NCBI GenBank assembly: GCA_016929905.1 | Contig: JAFGHX010000085.1 | Span: forward strand, 1 to 58,243 | DNA from: Kiritimatiellia bacterium | GTDB lineage: Bacteria > Verrucomicrobiota > Kiritimatiellia > JAFGHX01 | Reading direction: 5' to 3' | DNA length: 58,243 nt | Shown: positions 41,819 through 49,581 of the stretch, in pieces | How the letters are laid out: every line of letters begins with the position of its first letter | Position numbering within the stretch: position 1 is the stretch's first letter | The notes under the pieces: generated by a model | Seen by the model: the letters and a program-made list of their open reading frames with translations, nothing else | Told to the model about the DNA's origin: nothing | Database searches by the model: none | Program-made: the position numbers and the translations under genes

Positions 41819-43296
41819 CACCGCTTCCGCCATGGCAAGCGCCAGCCGCGCCGCCCGGGCCGGCCGCCCCGGACGGCGAAGCTCTTCTCGTCAAACGCCT
41901 GTGAACGCACGAGCCCCTCTCGGTATGCCACAACCCGCAGCACGTGCGGCCCATCCGTCAGCATGGAGGCGTTCAGCGGATACACCGGCTCTTTCTGGGG
42001 CCCGGCTACGCGGCAGCCGTCAACAAGAAACACGAAGTGGCCGTAGCCCGGCGGGCCCTCCGCCTGCGTCTGAACGGTGAGGCGGACTCTGCCGCTGACC
42101 GCCTCGTTGTCCAGGCCGTGAAGGCTGATTGTGCCTCTGGGCGCCCACGGCTGCGCGAGCGGGTCGCCCAGCAGCAGGATCTGAAGCGGACAACGCAGCG
42201 CTTGGTAGAAGCTCTCCAGTACCGTGCATCCGGCCCGATAATGGGTGAAGTAGCGCGCGTGCACGAACTTGGTCCAGATGGCGCGGGGTTCGGAGACCGT
42301 ACCGGCCGTGGCGGTGGCTCCCGCCCGGATCCAGGCGCTGATCTTCGTCTGGTGCGGGTAGTCGAACGAAGCGCCGTGGCTGGTCAGATGGTCCGCAACC
42401 GCGCCGGGCAGGTAGGAGCTGACCAACGCCGGGTTGACAACATCGCTGCCGGCCATCACCCCCATGACACCCCGCTGGTGGACGGGAAAGGCGTTGGTCA
42501 GCGCCACCGTCACACCGGCCGCGGCCAACTCGCTCTGCACGCCGGGGAACTGCCAGCTACGCGCAAGGGCTCGTACGTTCGTACCGGTCAGCAGATAGAT
42601 CATGCCCCGGGGATCCGTGTGGTCCGCCTCGGCGCCCCTGCGCAGGCAGGCCAAAACCTCCTCCCGCGTATTGCCCCGTTCGCCGGTGTACCCGAGCATC
42701 ATCGCCGGCAACGGCATGTCCGTGCCCAGCCATTCCCCTTCCCGCATGCGGTCGAGCGACTGCGCGTAGTAGGCCCGTTGCCCGGGCGCGTCCGGCCCGG
42801 CGTAGATCGGCGAGGCGTACATGCCCAGCCGCACGGCAGGCGGCACCGCCTGCCCCTGGTACTTCTGCGCGACATCAGAAGGAAGCGGAAGCGTCTCCAG
42901 TATCGGCATCCTGTTGCGCAGAAAGGTCAGACCGGTGATCGAAACCGGCGGCGTGGTCATGACACGAACGGGAAAACCGGCAGAGTAGACCCACGCCAGG
43001 ATGTGATCGCCGATTTGACGCTCCTGCACGGCCTGCGTGCCGGGCGCCCAGATATAGCGCGTAAAGTCCTCCGGCGATATTTCCAGGGCGGCAGCCGAGA
43101 GCCGCTTCGGAAGGTCAAGATGCACCACGTTGCTGTCGGGAACGCCGCGCCGCTGCACGAATGCGTCCGCAATCGCCACGGAGTCGGCCGACTTCCTGTT
43201 CACGAGCACCAGCACCTCGTGCGGGCCCAGCGCCCGCGCGGTGCACGCCGTCAGCAGCACAAGTCCCGCCCACGCGTATCCCCTTGCAACTCTCAT
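41818..43296 (-). CDS. TIGR03790-type secreted protein
   Basis: 492 residues from ATG 43296. A signal peptide (MRVARGYAWAGLVLLTACTARA) carries LLTAC, which could act as a lipobox. The domain begins VLVLVNRKSADSVAIADAFVQRRGVP and continues with IWAPGTQAVQERQIGDHILAWVYSAGFPVR and MIYLLTGTN, as I remember the TIGR03790 family of Verrucomicrobia, Planctomycetes and relatives. The biochemical function is unknown. A C-terminal beta segment (NASMLTDGPHVLRVVAYREG) looks like a binding domain. The gene is coupled to the GmhB-like gene. Confidence 0.75.
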   Translation of the reverse strand: MRVARGYAWAGLVLLTACTARALGPHEVLVLVNRKSADSVAIADAFVQRRGVPDSNVVHLDLPKRLSAAALEISPEDFTRYIWAPGTQAVQERQIGDHILAWVYSAGFPVRVMTTPPVSITGLTFLRNRMPILETLPLPSDVAQKYQGQAVPPAVRLGMYASPIYAGPDAPGQRAYYAQSLDRMREGEWLGTDMPLPAMMLGYTGERGNTREEVLACLRRGAEADHTDPRGMIYLLTGTNVRALARSWQFPGVQSELAAAGVTVALTNAFPVHQRGVMGVMAGSDVVNPALVSSYLPGAVADHLTSHGASFDYPHQTKISAWIRAGATATAGTVSEPRAIWTKFVHARYFTHYRAGCTVLESFYQALRCPLQILLLGDPLAQPWAPRGTISLHGLDNEAVSGRVRLTVQTQAEGPPGYGHFVFLVDGCRVAGPQKEPVYPLNASMLTDGPHVLRVVAYREGLVRSQAFDEKSFAVRGGRPGRRGWRLPWRKR

Positions 43297-43412
43297 CGTG
43301 CCGCGAAGATTACATGGATCCCCATCCTCAGTAAAGCCCCAATCGCGTAAGCTGTTGCCCGGCGACGGCGGAGCTGCTATGCTCCGCCTCCACGTCAACA
43401 GGAGGGCCCGAC

Positions 43413-44192
43413 ATGAAGGCTTCTTCCGGCGGGTTCGACGGCAGGCGCGTCTTTCACCCGTTCTACTTCGCGGCAGTCAGTGTCGTTCTGTTTGCCGCCG
43501 AACGATTCAAGGCCCCCGCCAAACCCGTTGAGAGGGCCGTTGTGACGGCTGTAGGCGGCTGGTGCGTCCTGACGCTTTTCTGGTTCGCCGTGAAATCGTT
43601 TCAGGGGTTGTTCGAACGCCACACGACCCGGTTTCTGCCCGCACAGAACCCCGCCGTGCCGCCCATCCCGCTGCAAGTCCCTTCCGCCGGCGCGGCACGT
43701 ACGGCCGCCAGACCGGCCGGCACGGGACCGGAATCCGGCGCGCTCCTTGCAGGATGCTTCGTTCTCGGCGCGCTGAGCTCCCTGGCCTTTCACGCCGTCA
43801 CGCTGGCGCAGGCGCTGGCCTTTCTGCACCTGCCTACAGCAGGTCCGATCGGACGTGCCTTCGGCACACTGGTGAAGGCCTACGGCACGTGGACGCCGGT
43901 GTTCAGCCTGACGCTGGGCCTGGAGGCTGCCGCCATTGCGGCGGCGCTGCTCGCGGCGCTATTCGCGGCGATGAAGAAGAGGGCCGCTATCCGCACGGGA
44001 TTCTGCGCGTTGGCCGCGCGGGTCGCGGCCGTCGCCGCCTTCGGTGTCGCTTTCGTCAAGACCGTGGGGCCCGGCCCGGGCACGGCCGTCTTTGCCACAT
44101 ACGTGCTGCTGGCGCATGTCTTGCACATGGCGCTGCTGTACCTGGGCGCCAAGGGAGCGGTCGATCTCGCCTGGCGCGGAGTCCTCAAATAA
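43413..44192 (+). CDS. Multi-pass membrane protein of unknown function
   Basis: 259 residues with AGGAGG at the right distance from ATG 43413. Five to six hydrophobic segments are visible (about 15-30, 42-62, 112-135, 155-200, 205-225, 230-250), separated in the middle by a Pro/Ala/Gly-rich loop (about 75-105). The Ala-rich character resembles Yip1-type or generic envelope proteins, but no motif permits a family call. It is divergent from the TIGR03790 gene. Confidence 0.65.
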   Translation: MKASSGGFDGRRVFHPFYFAAVSVVLFAAERFKAPAKPVERAVVTAVGGWCVLTLFWFAVKSFQGLFERHTTRFLPAQNPAVPPIPLQVPSAGAARTAARPAGTGPESGALLAGCFVLGALSSLAFHAVTLAQALAFLHLPTAGPIGRAFGTLVKAYGTWTPVFSLTLGLEAAAIAAALLAALFAAMKKRAAIRTGFCALAARVAAVAAFGVAFVKTVGPGPGTAVFATYVLLAHVLHMALLYLGAKGAVDLAWRGVLK

Positions 44193-44419
44193 TGAAGTGA
44201 GGCCCGTCCGGCGCGAGCGGCATCTTCTCTTCATTTCTTGATCGGTTTGTGGTACCCTGGATTGAAGCCCGACGGAGTGTGATCACAGAGCGGACACGCT
44301 CACGCAAGCGACCTTCATTCGGGAGACGCGAGCCGCGGAGCGTGTGCGGCCCCCGGCTGGCTTCGGCGACTTTTTGCTTGCGTCCGCGCCGAATTTCTCT
44401 AAAAAGACTGTTTCTTCCC

Positions 44420-44445
44420 GTAACCTTCGCGCTTCGACGGCGACG
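44420..44445 (+). promoter_or_regulatory. ECF-type promoter upstream of the first sigma gene
   Basis: GTAACCTT (44420-44427), exactly 10 nt, CGGCGACG (44438-44445). Layout and -35-like box match the promoters at 54010 and 56102 (GTAACGTT, 10 nt, CGGGAAAT). It lies 32 bp before the sigma ATG, suggesting autoregulation. The rest of 44193-44477 holds nothing else recognisable. Confidence 0.5.
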
Positions 44446-44477
44446 CGAAGGGTGGCAACACCGCAGGGGTAAATCGG

Positions 44478-45059
44478 ATGGTTCATCTCGTTACACGCGC
44501 ACAGCAGGGCGACAAGGAAGCGTTTTCGCGGCTCGTGCTGGATCATCACGCCAGGGTCCGGGCGTTCCTGGCCCGGTATGTGCCGAGCCGTGACGACGTG
44601 TTCGAACTCGCACAGGAGGTCTTTGTCGCCGCGTACCACGGGCTGGGCGAGTTCGACCGTGAATGTGACTTCGCGGTCTGGCTGCGCGGCATTGCACGCA
44701 ATATCGCTTTGGCCTATCTGCGCCGGCAGAAACGGCGCAGGAGTCGAGACGCGCACGCGACCGAGGAACTCATCAGGCAATGGCAGGAGGAGCGGCTGGC
44801 CGGCATGACGGGCGAGGAAGCCCCGCCGATGGCGCAACTGCACCGCTGTATCGAACACCTCGAAAGGACGAACGAGCCCTGGCACCGGCTGATTCGACTG
44901 CGATACTACCAGCAGTGTTCCATCTCCGAAATCGGCGAGACCATGGGCCAGAAGGAGAGCACTGTCCGGGTCAATCTGCTTCGCATACGGCGGTCCCTCC
45001 GACGCTGTATGGAAGAAGCCATGGCGCGAGAGGAACTACCCAATGCCCAGGCCGATTGA
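44478..45059 (+). CDS. ECF sigma factor (Rhodopirellula/Verrucomicrobium type)
   Basis: 193 residues. Region 2 is RAQQGDKEAFSRLVLDHH to AQEVFVAAYHGLGEFD and FAVWLRGIARNIALAYLRR. Region 4 is RLIRLRYYQQCSISEIGETM and ESTVRVNLLRIRRSLRRCM. The sequence closely matches the sigma at 54054 and has the look of TIGR02989 (sigma-70 factors abundant in Rhodopirellula and Verrucomicrobium); that name is from memory. It overlaps the FecR-like gene by 17 bases, the same overlap as in the 54054 pair. Confidence 0.9.
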   Translation: MVHLVTRAQQGDKEAFSRLVLDHHARVRAFLARYVPSRDDVFELAQEVFVAAYHGLGEFDRECDFAVWLRGIARNIALAYLRRQKRRRSRDAHATEELIRQWQEERLAGMTGEEAPPMAQLHRCIEHLERTNEPWHRLIRLRYYQQCSISEIGETMGQKESTVRVNLLRIRRSLRRCMEEAMAREELPNAQAD

Positions 45060-46719
45060 AGCGTTGTGGGTGAAATTCACGGACGGCGAGCTGACGCCGG
45101 AGGAGAGCCAACGGCTGGCCGCCGAACTCACGGGCGATCCCGCCCTCAAGAGTTGGGCGCTGGACGATCTGGAAATCGCGGGCATGCTGGACCAGCTGCC
45201 CGTACAGGATGCGGAGTTTGCCCGCCGCTTTGAGGAACGGCTCCGTACCGAATTCGACGGCACCGACCTGCTCCAGCGGCTCGCGGGGAAGCTTTCCAAA
45301 TCGCCCGGATGGCGGGAGCGAAGGACCGCGCGCCGCGAGCGGCGCCGCACGACGCCGCAGACGGCCCGACGCGTGAAGATCCGCAAGACGAAAGTCATGC
45401 GGGCACGACACGACCTCGTGCCGGATACGAGCCGCGCACTCGACACCGGGCGGCCGCGCGCCTCGGCGCGGCGCGTCTGGGCCGCGGCAGCGTTCCTTGC
45501 CATCGCCACGGGCGCCATCCTCTACGGCTGGCACAGGCTGATGCCTCGCGGCCCGGCGGCGGGCGAGGCTGCGCCGGGGCCCGCACGAGCCACGGCGGCC
45601 CACACAGCGCCCGTTTACGCGAAACTGGCGGCCGTGCGCACCGTGGCCGTCCGCCGCAGGACCTCATCCTTCAGGGCCGGGGCGGACACGAACCTGAAGC
45701 CGGGCGACGAGGTGCACACCGATGCCGGGGCCCGTGCGTCGCTGCAGTATCCGGGCGAAGAGACCCGAATCGATATCGGCGAAGAAGCAGTCCTGCAGAT
45801 CCGGGAGGAGAGCGGGAAGCGGATTGAGTTGTATGCCGGCCGAATCGAAGCCGCGGTCGCCAGCCAACCGACGGGCCGACCGATGGCGTTCAGCACGCCG
45901 CAGGCCGACGTGATTGTGTTGGGCACGCGTTTCGTGCTGTCGGTCCTGCCTCCGCTCGAGGGGGGCGGTCGAGCCGAGACCACGGTGCTCGAGGTTCGCG
46001 AGGGGGCCGTTCAGTTCACGGGCCGATCGGACAATCGTTCGTTCGTCGTTCTGCCCCGCCATATGGCGCGCGCAGAAGAAGACGGACCCACCGTAGTCGA
46101 ATCCCTGGATCCTCCCGTGTCCGACGTCCTGTTCTTCGATGATTTCAACGCCGCTCCGCTCGACCAATGGCCACTCGGCTGGGGGAAACATCCGGCAGAA
46201 CCCATGCAGCGGTCCGGTTGGGTCGTGAGCCGGGATCCGAAAGAACCCGGGGAGCGTATTATCGACTGCGCCCTCGCCTCGCGAGGCGACACCGCGCAGC
46301 ACGCCTATATCCCCTTCTCGCCCTGGCCGGCGGAATTCGAAATCTCGTTCCGGCTGCGTCCGGCGGGCAGCCTGGTGCGTGTGGCCGGCATCGAATTGGA
46401 GGATACGGCGCCCCGGGTTTCGTTCGCGTATGACGCCGAGAAGCGGCGCCTCTCGTTCAACCGGTTCGACCAGACATGGCAAACCGTCCAGTTCCAGACC
46501 TTGCTTCTGCAACCGGGCGAGTGGTCGGTCTGGCGCGTGACCGTTGCGGGGCGGCACTGCGCCCTGTCGATTGACGGCAAGGCCCGGATGGCCGGCGACG
46601 TGCCCGCGCTTGGCACGGTCAGAGCCGCCAGCCTCGTCTCCCGCGGCCCCGATTCGGCGCAGTACGATAACGTGAAGGTGGCGCGGACGCACGGCGCGCC
46701 CAAAGAGCCGCGGCTCTGA
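45043..46719 (+). CDS. FecR-like transmembrane regulator with a C-terminal laminin/glucanase-like domain
   Basis: 558 residues. The cytoplasmic N-terminus (1-140) shares LWVKFTDGELTPEE and EERLRTE with the 54631 protein and is the probable sigma-binding part. A single TM helix spans about 144-163. A FecR domain follows (about 225-345) with the signature STPQADVIVLGTRFVLSV. The C-terminal 190 residues (VLFFDDFNAAPLDQWPLGW to YDNVKVAR) form a jelly-roll resembling LamG or DUF1080-type carbohydrate-binding folds. It should face the periplasm and control the overlapping sigma gene. Confidence 0.82.
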   Translation: MPRPIEALWVKFTDGELTPEESQRLAAELTGDPALKSWALDDLEIAGMLDQLPVQDAEFARRFEERLRTEFDGTDLLQRLAGKLSKSPGWRERRTARRERRRTTPQTARRVKIRKTKVMRARHDLVPDTSRALDTGRPRASARRVWAAAAFLAIATGAILYGWHRLMPRGPAAGEAAPGPARATAAHTAPVYAKLAAVRTVAVRRRTSSFRAGADTNLKPGDEVHTDAGARASLQYPGEETRIDIGEEAVLQIREESGKRIELYAGRIEAAVASQPTGRPMAFSTPQADVIVLGTRFVLSVLPPLEGGGRAETTVLEVREGAVQFTGRSDNRSFVVLPRHMARAEEDGPTVVESLDPPVSDVLFFDDFNAAPLDQWPLGWGKHPAEPMQRSGWVVSRDPKEPGERIIDCALASRGDTAQHAYIPFSPWPAEFEISFRLRPAGSLVRVAGIELEDTAPRVSFAYDAEKRRLSFNRFDQTWQTVQFQTLLLQPGEWSVWRVTVAGRHCALSIDGKARMAGDVPALGTVRAASLVSRGPDSAQYDNVKVARTHGAPKEPRL

Positions 46720-46863
46720 GTCCGGTCCGCGCGCGGGATGCCTTCGGCGGAGGCTGGCGGAGGCGCGCGTGACGCTTGCGGCTACGATTGAGGGCGCCAC
46801 GTGCCTTCTTCCCGCGGCATTCCGGACTGTACGCTCTCCTCGGCGGGACACGAGAGGGAGCAT

Positions 46864-46891
46864 GGGATCGGAGTTTCTAAACTCCGATCCC
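46864..46891. terminator. Perfect 13-bp hairpin between convergent genes
   Basis: GGGATCGGAGTTT (46864-46876) and AAACTCCGATCCC (46879-46891) pair exactly with a 2-nt gap. It sits midway between two convergent gene ends (46719 and 46977), as a bidirectional terminator would. Just beyond is a 14-nt tandem duplication CGGTCCTTCCTCTG (46931-46958). Confidence 0.6.
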
Positions 46892-46976
46892 GTCCCGTGT
46901 CCAGGACGCCCATGACGAAGTGGGCCGTGGCGGTCCTTCCTCTGCGGTCCTTCCTCTGCCGGTCTGGCCAGTTGGA

Positions 46977-48848
46977 CTACATCCTGCGGGAACTGAGACT
47001 ACGCGCCGTGGAAGCATGCCCGATGCTTCGAAGCTTGACTGTCGCCCGGATCGTATTGAACGCATCGTACCGCCCACGACCGGAGAAGAGCATCACCATC
47101 TCCGTCCCGTCCGCACTCATCCATTTCTGGGGCAAGGCGAATCCGTACTTCTCGTCGGCGGACAGCCAGTCTTCCAGGTAGGCCGCGGTCGTCCACGGCC
47201 CCCAGGGCTCGGGCGCATCGAAGAGGCCCCAGCCTGTCCGTGAGCCGTGCCACGCCGTCAGGAGGTAGCGCCGAATACCCGGGTTATAGACAATCCGAAT
47301 GCGGTCCCCGACGCCCTTCGGATCGGTCAACACCGGCCCTCGCTGCGAGATCCGTTTCGACCACGCGGGCGCCCCGTACGTGTCGAGCCGAACGAAGTAC
47401 TCGTAGGCCGCCTCGTCGAGAACACGGGTCCTGTGCACGCGAAGGAGGGCAATCTGCGTGGATGCCTCCGGACAAGCCGGGTCATGCGTGAGCGGTCCGT
47501 ACATGTAGACATAATCGTCCCTTGCCCCCCGATAACCCGGGCCAAACTGCAGGAAGGAGGGGCGAATGAACGCACCGTCGGCACGGTCGAAGTGCCAGTG
47601 ACGCCCCCAACCCCCGCCGACGCCTTGCCAGGTACGCCCATGATCGGCCGATCGAAAGATCGCAACGCGCTTCCGGCTCTCGTCATCCAGTACACCCATA
47701 TACAACACACCGTCCACGCAGAGAATACCTGTGGGCTTACCGGGAAAAGGCACAAACGAGGATTCGGGGGCCTTGCCTCCAACGATGTTAAACCCACGCC
47801 AGTCGTCAGGACCGCCTTCCACCCTGGCGACGCCACACGGCGTACGCCCGTCCCGGTCGGTGCCGCCAAAGCCGCCGCCGTTGCCCCAGGCGGCGTAGAG
47901 ATGGCCGTCGCGCGCCCACGTGACGGGCCAATTGTCACTGCCACTCGCCGCCGAACGAAGACTTGCGGCGTCCCAGGCAACGGCCTCAATGACCGGGCTC
48001 ACCGGATACGGTGCACCTGGAACGCGGACCTGCTCCACGGCGGAAGGTGGGTCCACGACCTCAAGTCTTTCGCCAGCGATGCCGCGCTTCCCGGCTCGCA
48101 CGAGGAGACCTTCTTCGCCACCCAGCCGTCGGAATCGGACCGCCCCGGCCGCGACATCGAGTATCGTCTGCGCGCCCTGAACCGACAGGGCCAGCCGGGT
48201 CCCCACGACAATCGCTTCGGCGTGCGGCGTGCAGAAGACCACGGGCGACCGCGCCCTTTCCCGCTGTACGGCGGCCAGCAGAGAACCCGTGCTCAGACGG
48301 AGTTGGAGCCCGGTTTCAACGTGACGCCCCGGCTCAGGCGCCGGCAGGAACGAGAGTTCCGAACCCGGGCTCAGCTGTACGTCCGTGGCCTCGAAATACC
48401 GCACCCGCGCATGACCGTCCGCGCCGGTCACCAACTGATCGCCCGCGCGCAACGGCATCCCGCGCCTGAGATCAACCCGTCCGCCTTGTCTCTCAAGGCC
48501 GACGTCCCCACCTGCTTCCAGAACATGGCCCACCTGCGGGCCGGGGGTCGGCGGGACCGGCCGACGGTACAGCCGCAAGCCGACAGCCGTCAGAAGCAAT
48601 GCGGCGACGGCCGCAACCCATCGGGCGCCGAACAAGGGCGTCTGCCGCCGGGGAGCCTGGAGGCGCGACCCAACCGTCCGACGGGGTACGGTCAGGACGC
48701 GCCGGCGCACGGCAGGCCCCTGCGTCAGCCGAGCCCGATAGCCGAGCACCACCGCTTCCACATCCACGGCCGCACCGAAATCCGCGCGCAGCAACGCGTC
48801 GACGGCCCGCTCCCGGCCCCGCCTTCGCGCCTCCGCCGATGTCGCCAT
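46977..48848 (-). CDS. FecR-like transmembrane regulator fused to a sialidase/DUF4185-like domain
   Basis: 623 residues from ATG 48848 (GAGGGGGG upstream), 11 bp after the sigma stop. The short cytoplasmic N-terminus (1-73) is followed by one TM helix (about 74-94). A FecR domain comes next (about 105-260, signature CTPHAEAIVVGTRLALSV). The C-terminal 340 residues are a beta-propeller-like domain (SPVIEAVAWDAASLR, GSDNWPVTWARDGHLYAAWGNG, FRSADHGRTWQG, GLFDAPEPWGPWTTAAY, KWMSADGTEMVMLFSG). This domain is clearly homologous to residues 449-770 of the divergently encoded 1426-residue protein. The product is a membrane regulator exposing the same fold as its neighbour's exported protein. Confidence 0.85.
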   Translation of the reverse strand: MATSAEARRRGRERAVDALLRADFGAAVDVEAVVLGYRARLTQGPAVRRRVLTVPRRTVGSRLQAPRRQTPLFGARWVAAVAALLLTAVGLRLYRRPVPPTPGPQVGHVLEAGGDVGLERQGGRVDLRRGMPLRAGDQLVTGADGHARVRYFEATDVQLSPGSELSFLPAPEPGRHVETGLQLRLSTGSLLAAVQRERARSPVVFCTPHAEAIVVGTRLALSVQGAQTILDVAAGAVRFRRLGGEEGLLVRAGKRGIAGERLEVVDPPSAVEQVRVPGAPYPVSPVIEAVAWDAASLRSAASGSDNWPVTWARDGHLYAAWGNGGGFGGTDRDGRTPCGVARVEGGPDDWRGFNIVGGKAPESSFVPFPGKPTGILCVDGVLYMGVLDDESRKRVAIFRSADHGRTWQGVGGGWGRHWHFDRADGAFIRPSFLQFGPGYRGARDDYVYMYGPLTHDPACPEASTQIALLRVHRTRVLDEAAYEYFVRLDTYGAPAWSKRISQRGPVLTDPKGVGDRIRIVYNPGIRRYLLTAWHGSRTGWGLFDAPEPWGPWTTAAYLEDWLSADEKYGFALPQKWMSADGTEMVMLFSGRGRYDAFNTIRATVKLRSIGHASTARSLSSRRM

Positions 48849-48859
48849 GCCCCCCTCGC

Positions 48860-49426
48860 TCACAGGGCCCCCTCCATTTCCTGCGCTTCGCTCACCCCGA
48901 GCTTTCGCTCGATGCACGCCCTCAACGCTCCGCGCGCCCGCTCGAGCCGTTTCAATACGGCATTCAGTTTCACGCCCAGACCGGCCGCCACGTCCTTCGC
49001 CTTGCGCCCTTCGTAGTAATGCAGCCGGCAGACCGCGTGAAGCCGCTCGGGCAGATCCGACAGACACTCTCGCAGCGCCGCAAGCCGCTCCGTCCACGTA
49101 TCCCCCTGTCCGTACTCATCGGCGGCGGCAAAAACGTCTTCCATGCCCTCAAAGACCCCCGGCTCCACAACCACCGTCCGCCGCCCCGCACGATGATAGC
49201 GGTTGATGAACGTGTTCCGCGCTATGCGCCGCAGCCAGGCCGCAAAATTCGTGCCGCGATCCCCAAACTGGTCAAACCGACGAAAAGCCTTCACGAAGGC
49301 CTCCTGCGCAATGTCTTCCGCCTCGGCCCGCGAACGAGTCATGCCGCACAGATACGTCACCAACATCGCCGCATGCTCGCGGACGAGCACATCAAAGACT
49401 CTCCGCGCTTTGTCGTCGTCGCTCAT
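48860..49426 (-). CDS. ECF sigma factor, distinct from the two others here
   Basis: 188 residues from ATG 49426 after GGGAGGACGA. Region 2: LVREHAAMLVTYLCGMTRSRAEAEDIAQEAF, VKAFRRFDQFGDRGTNFAAWLRRIARNTFINRYHR. Region 4: DLPERLHAVCRLHYYEGRKAKDVAAGLGVKLNAVLKRLERARGAL. It is less like the 44478 and 54054 sigmas than they are like each other. A divergent promoter pair upstream suggests that it drives both its own operon and the giant secreted protein. Confidence 0.9.
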   Translation of the reverse strand: MSDDDKARRVFDVLVREHAAMLVTYLCGMTRSRAEAEDIAQEAFVKAFRRFDQFGDRGTNFAAWLRRIARNTFINRYHRAGRRTVVVEPGVFEGMEDVFAAADEYGQGDTWTERLAALRECLSDLPERLHAVCRLHYYEGRKAKDVAAGLGVKLNAVLKRLERARGALRACIERKLGVSEAQEMEGAL

Positions 49427-49446
49427 TCGTCCTCCCGCCACCACTT

Positions 49447-49533
49447 TATCAACACGGGAGCCGAAAAGAATATGACATTTGCCCAAAAAAGCGACGACGC
49501 GCATGTCATAAACCGCACGTTCCCGGGTTAATA
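49447..49533. promoter_or_regulatory. Divergent pair of matching promoter elements
   Basis: Minus strand: ATGTCATA (49478-49471), 11 nt, TCCCGTGTTGATA (49459-49447), leading to the sigma gene. Plus strand: ATGTCATA (49503-49510), 10 nt, TCCCGGGTTAATA (49521-49533), leading to the 1426-residue gene. The upstream boxes are identical and the downstream ones match at 11 of 13 positions. The two ATGTCATA boxes form an 8-bp inverted repeat 24 nt apart. Recognition by the adjacent sigma is inferred. Confidence 0.55.
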
Positions 49534-49581
49534 CTGCGGAAAGGGTGCGCCGCTAGATCAGAATCGGCAAGGAGACCCGCG

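Noticed and set aside
43413..46719. Long plus- and minus-strand overlapping frames opposite the sigma and FecR genes
   Set aside because: These are GC-skew shadows: Arg/Pro/Ala-rich, without ribosome binding sites, and opposite genes with clear domain motifs.
46931..46958. 14-nt tandem duplication CGGTCCTTCCTCTG as a regulatory site
   Set aside because: It lies between convergent gene ends where no promoter is needed; treated as an incidental duplication.
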